This document shows positions 4,647 to 5,829 of a stretch of 5,829 bases of DNA, piece after piece; within the stretch, counting starts at the first letter, position 1; the number at the start of each line of letters is the position of its first letter. The translations under genes were made by a program, and so were the position numbers. Below the pieces are notes generated by a model. That model saw only the letters and a program-made list of their open reading frames with translations, searched no databases and was not told where the DNA came from. The stretch spans positions 1 through 5,829 of the forward strand of contig VGSD01000198.1 of NCBI GenBank assembly GCA_016875155.1. Reading direction: 5' to 3'. Origin of the DNA: Deltaproteobacteria bacterium. GTDB taxonomy: Bacteria; Desulfobacterota; BSN033; UBA1163.

Positions 4647-5531
4647 TTAGACTCTTTCCTCCAATTCTTTCTGTCTTCCAAAAAGGCCTGAAGGCTTCAG
4701 GATCAGAATCAATATGATGAGACCAAAGACGAGCACATTATTCCACATCGTCCCACCAAAAGCAGACATGATGGTGGTGGCAAGACCTAAGATGAGAGCC
4801 GCCAATATCGTTCCCATCCAGCTTCCCAGTCCCCCGATGACACATACCGCAATCGCGTTGGTCAGAACACTGTATCCTGATTCACAATTGACATTACCCA
4901 GGGGCATAATCGTAATGGCGGCCAACCCGGCTAAGGCTGAGCCTATCCCCAATGCGATGTTTGCCATGCGATCCGAATTAATACCGAGCATTAAGGCAGC
5001 CCTTTCATGCTGAGCCATCGCTCGAAGAGAGAGGCCGATCTTATGATAGTGAGTGAAAAACCACATAAAACTTAGAAAGAGTAACCCAACAACGATAATC
5101 AAAAGACGTTGGAAATCGATGGTCAACCAGGATGTTTGGACGACTCCATCCATGAATCGTGGCAAAACATATCCCGGGCCAATAAAGCCTTTGAACCCCC
5201 CGATTCCCTGAAGCCGTAATCCCTCAAGAATCGCCAATGCAATTGCAAAAGAGACGATGATCTCTGAAATGGGCATCCCTCTGACCCGAATCATGACGAA
5301 CTGATAGATCGCCATCCCGGCCAGAGAGACGATGAGGAGAGATATAATAACGCTCAACCAATAGGGAAGGCCTGCATTATTGATGAAGCTCCATGTGATA
5401 AACCCGGTGACGACATATAACGCCCCATGAGCAAAGTTGGGCAACCGGCTGATGCCATAAACAAAAGAAAAACCAACAGCCATCAAAACAAAGGTCATTC
5501 CATTGACCACACCGTAGACAAAAACTTCCAC
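4647..5531 (-). CDS. livH: LivH-type permease of a branched-chain-amino-acid-family ABC importer
   Basis: A 294-residue inner-membrane permease, normal LivH length and first gene of the operon. Hydrophobic segments lie roughly at 4-26, 35-50, 55-80, 88-106, 140-160, 190-212, 221-236, 238-256 and 264-280. Hallmarks are GFSFVYGISRLPNFAHGALY (20-39, with the conserved NFAHG), the coupling-loop region KIGLSLRAMAQHERAALMLGI (164-184), AIAVCVIGGLGSWMGTILA (226-244) and LKPSGLFG (278-285). It builds the channel with LivM. The start is GTG, with AAAGGGG (5540-5546) 8 nt upstream, and no better in-frame ATG precedes it. A sigma-70-type promoter lies about 150 bases further up. No substrate-binding protein gene is in the window, so it must be outside or supplied in trans. 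Confidence 0.92.
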   Translation of the reverse strand: MEVFVYGVVNGMTFVLMAVGFSFVYGISRLPNFAHGALYVVTGFITWSFINNAGLPYWLSVIISLLIVSLAGMAIYQFVMIRVRGMPISEIIVSFAIALAILEGLRLQGIGGFKGFIGPGYVLPRFMDGVVQTSWLTIDFQRLLIIVVGLLFLSFMWFFTHYHKIGLSLRAMAQHERAALMLGINSDRMANIALGIGSALAGLAAITIMPLGNVNCESGYSVLTNAIAVCVIGGLGSWMGTILAALILGLATTIMSAFGGTMWNNVLVFGLIILILILKPSGLFGRQKELEERV

Positions 5532-5591
5532 AGAGGTCGCCCCTTTAATGAATACTCATCTGAAATAACTTCATCGCTGTAAAGCAGGCCC

Positions 5592-5685
5592 TTAGGCTTA
5601 CTCATTGCAAGGCTGAAGCCTTGCCCTACCAAAATATCATTAGCTATTTTTTGCTTTTAGTTTAGGCTTGGTTGAAAATTAGGCT
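5592..5685. repeat. Three TTAGGCT direct repeats in the liv leader
   Basis: TTAGGCT occurs at 5592-5598, 5662-5668 and 5679-5685. The last two are 17 bp apart and bracket the predicted liv transcription start (about 5681). They could be regulator half-sites or coincidence; a 7-mer three times in 94 bp is only mildly notable. Confidence 0.3.
5607..5624. repeat. Stem-loop GCAAGGCT-GA-AGCCTTGC in the liv leader
   Basis: A perfect 8-bp inverted repeat (5607-5614, 5617-5624) that folds as a 7-bp stem with a TGAA loop. It lies inside the predicted liv 5' leader. No T-run follows on either strand, which argues against a terminator. With the flanking CCTACC it resembles a dispersed intergenic repeat that I recall from other environmental bacterial genomes. 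Confidence 0.6.
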
Positions 5686-5687
5686 CG

Positions 5688-5716
5688 ATTTTATTATGAT
5701 TTGTTCAACGTGTCAA
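5688..5716 (-). promoter_or_regulatory. Predicted promoter of the livHMGF operon
   Basis: The minus strand carries a perfect -35 TTGACA (5711-5716), a 17-bp spacer and TAAAAT (5688-5693), which matches five of six consensus -10 bases. Transcription would start near 5681, giving a leader of about 150 nt before the livH GTG. Confidence 0.65.
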
Positions 5717-5743
5717 GATAATTTGTCCGGATAATTTGTCCGG
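5717..5743. promoter_or_regulatory. 13-bp tandem repeat with dyad, candidate regulator site
   Basis: GATAATTTGTCCG occurs twice without a gap (5717-5729 and 5730-5742). Across the junction CCGGA (5727-5731) and TCCGG (5739-5743) form a perfect dyad with a 7-bp spacer. A looser outer dyad, TTCAAC (5704-5709) and GTTGAA (5745-5750), encloses it. The site directly abuts the liv -35 box and lies 58 bp before the divergent gene at 5801, so one regulator could control both. No regulator gene is in the window. Confidence 0.45.
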
Positions 5744-5800
5744 TGTTGAATGAAGTTTTTTCTATGATTTAAAAACCTTATTAAACGGGGTAAACAGCCA

Positions 5801-5829
5801 ATGGAGGTCATCGATTTTCATACCCACTA
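5801..5829 (+). CDS. 5' end of a probable amidohydrolase-family gene (partial)
   Basis: The first nine codons read MEVIDFHTH before the window ends. An N-terminal V/I-I-D-F/x-H-x-H is the metal-binding HxH on strand one of the TIM barrel in amidohydrolase-superfamily enzymes, including the aminocarboxymuconate-semialdehyde decarboxylase-like group and related hydrolases. No in-frame ATG, GTG or TTG exists between the upstream stop (5765-5767) and this ATG, so the start is well fixed. The ribosome binding site is weak (GGGG at 5787-5790, 10 nt away). The gene diverges from livH across 269 bp, suggesting the transporter and enzyme could share a pathway. Nine residues cannot settle the reaction; PHP or other HxH hydrolases remain possible. 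Confidence 0.5.

Noticed and set aside
4370..4681. 103-codon minus-strand open frame across the livH/livM gap
   Set aside because: It runs through the palindromic repeat and into livH in another frame; the translation is low-complexity (P/G/R-rich) with no family resemblance.
5607..5624. Stem-loop as a Rho-independent terminator
   Set aside because: No T-run follows on either strand, and it would lie within the predicted liv leader.
175..5795. AACGGGGTAAAC 12-mer at 175-186 and 5784-5795 as possible flanking repeats of an island
   Set aside because: About one 12-bp match is expected by chance in a window of this size, and the flanking bases do not extend the match.

Overview
The window looks like chromosomal DNA of a bacterium of moderate GC content. 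Gene content and repeat style (a multi-gene LIV-type transporter, two small toxin-antitoxin pairs, and intergenic palindromic repeats rich in TTCGAA-like and CCTGCCTGC-like motifs) fit an anaerobic or metagenome-derived lineage near the Desulfobacterota/'Deltaproteobacteria'. That placement is a guess from style and recollection of such repeats, not a database result.

Layout. Positions 1-66 hold what is probably the last part of an unidentified plus-strand gene, followed by non-coding DNA with a terminator-like hairpin (194-224). Next come two toxin-antitoxin modules of different families, back to back and divergently transcribed. A BrnT/BrnA-type pair lies on the minus strand (887 to 361; toxin first, TTG start, 4-bp ATGA overlap). 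A FitA-like/VapC pair lies on the plus strand (1098 to 1771; antitoxin first, also a 4-bp ATGA overlap). They share a 210-bp intergenic region with a near-consensus promoter for vapBC, a weaker one for brnTA, and short symmetric or repeated motifs that are candidate autoregulatory operators.

From 5531 down to 1806 on the minus strand runs a branched-chain-amino-acid-type (LIV/HAAT) ABC importer operon in the order livH-livM-livG-livF: two permeases, then two ATPases. No periplasmic substrate-binding protein gene is in the window. livM/livG are 6 bp apart and livG/livF overlap by 4 bp (GTGA), but livH and livM are separated by 292 bp filled with a nested palindromic, MITE-like repeat. Upstream of livH is a good sigma-70-type promoter (TTGACA-N17-TAAAAT), a leader of about 150 nt containing a perfect 8-bp stem-loop, and a 13-bp tandem repeat with dyad symmetry directly abutting the -35 box.

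At the right edge a divergent plus-strand gene begins at 5801. Its first nine codons (MEVIDFHTH) look like the metal-binding first strand of an amidohydrolase-family enzyme. The divergent liv/amidohydrolase arrangement suggests, but does not prove, that the transporter brings in a substrate that the hydrolase processes.

No clearly new multi-gene system is visible. The points most worth a second look are the repeat inside the liv operon, the tandem operator-like site between livH and the amidohydrolase gene, and the paired divergent TA modules.
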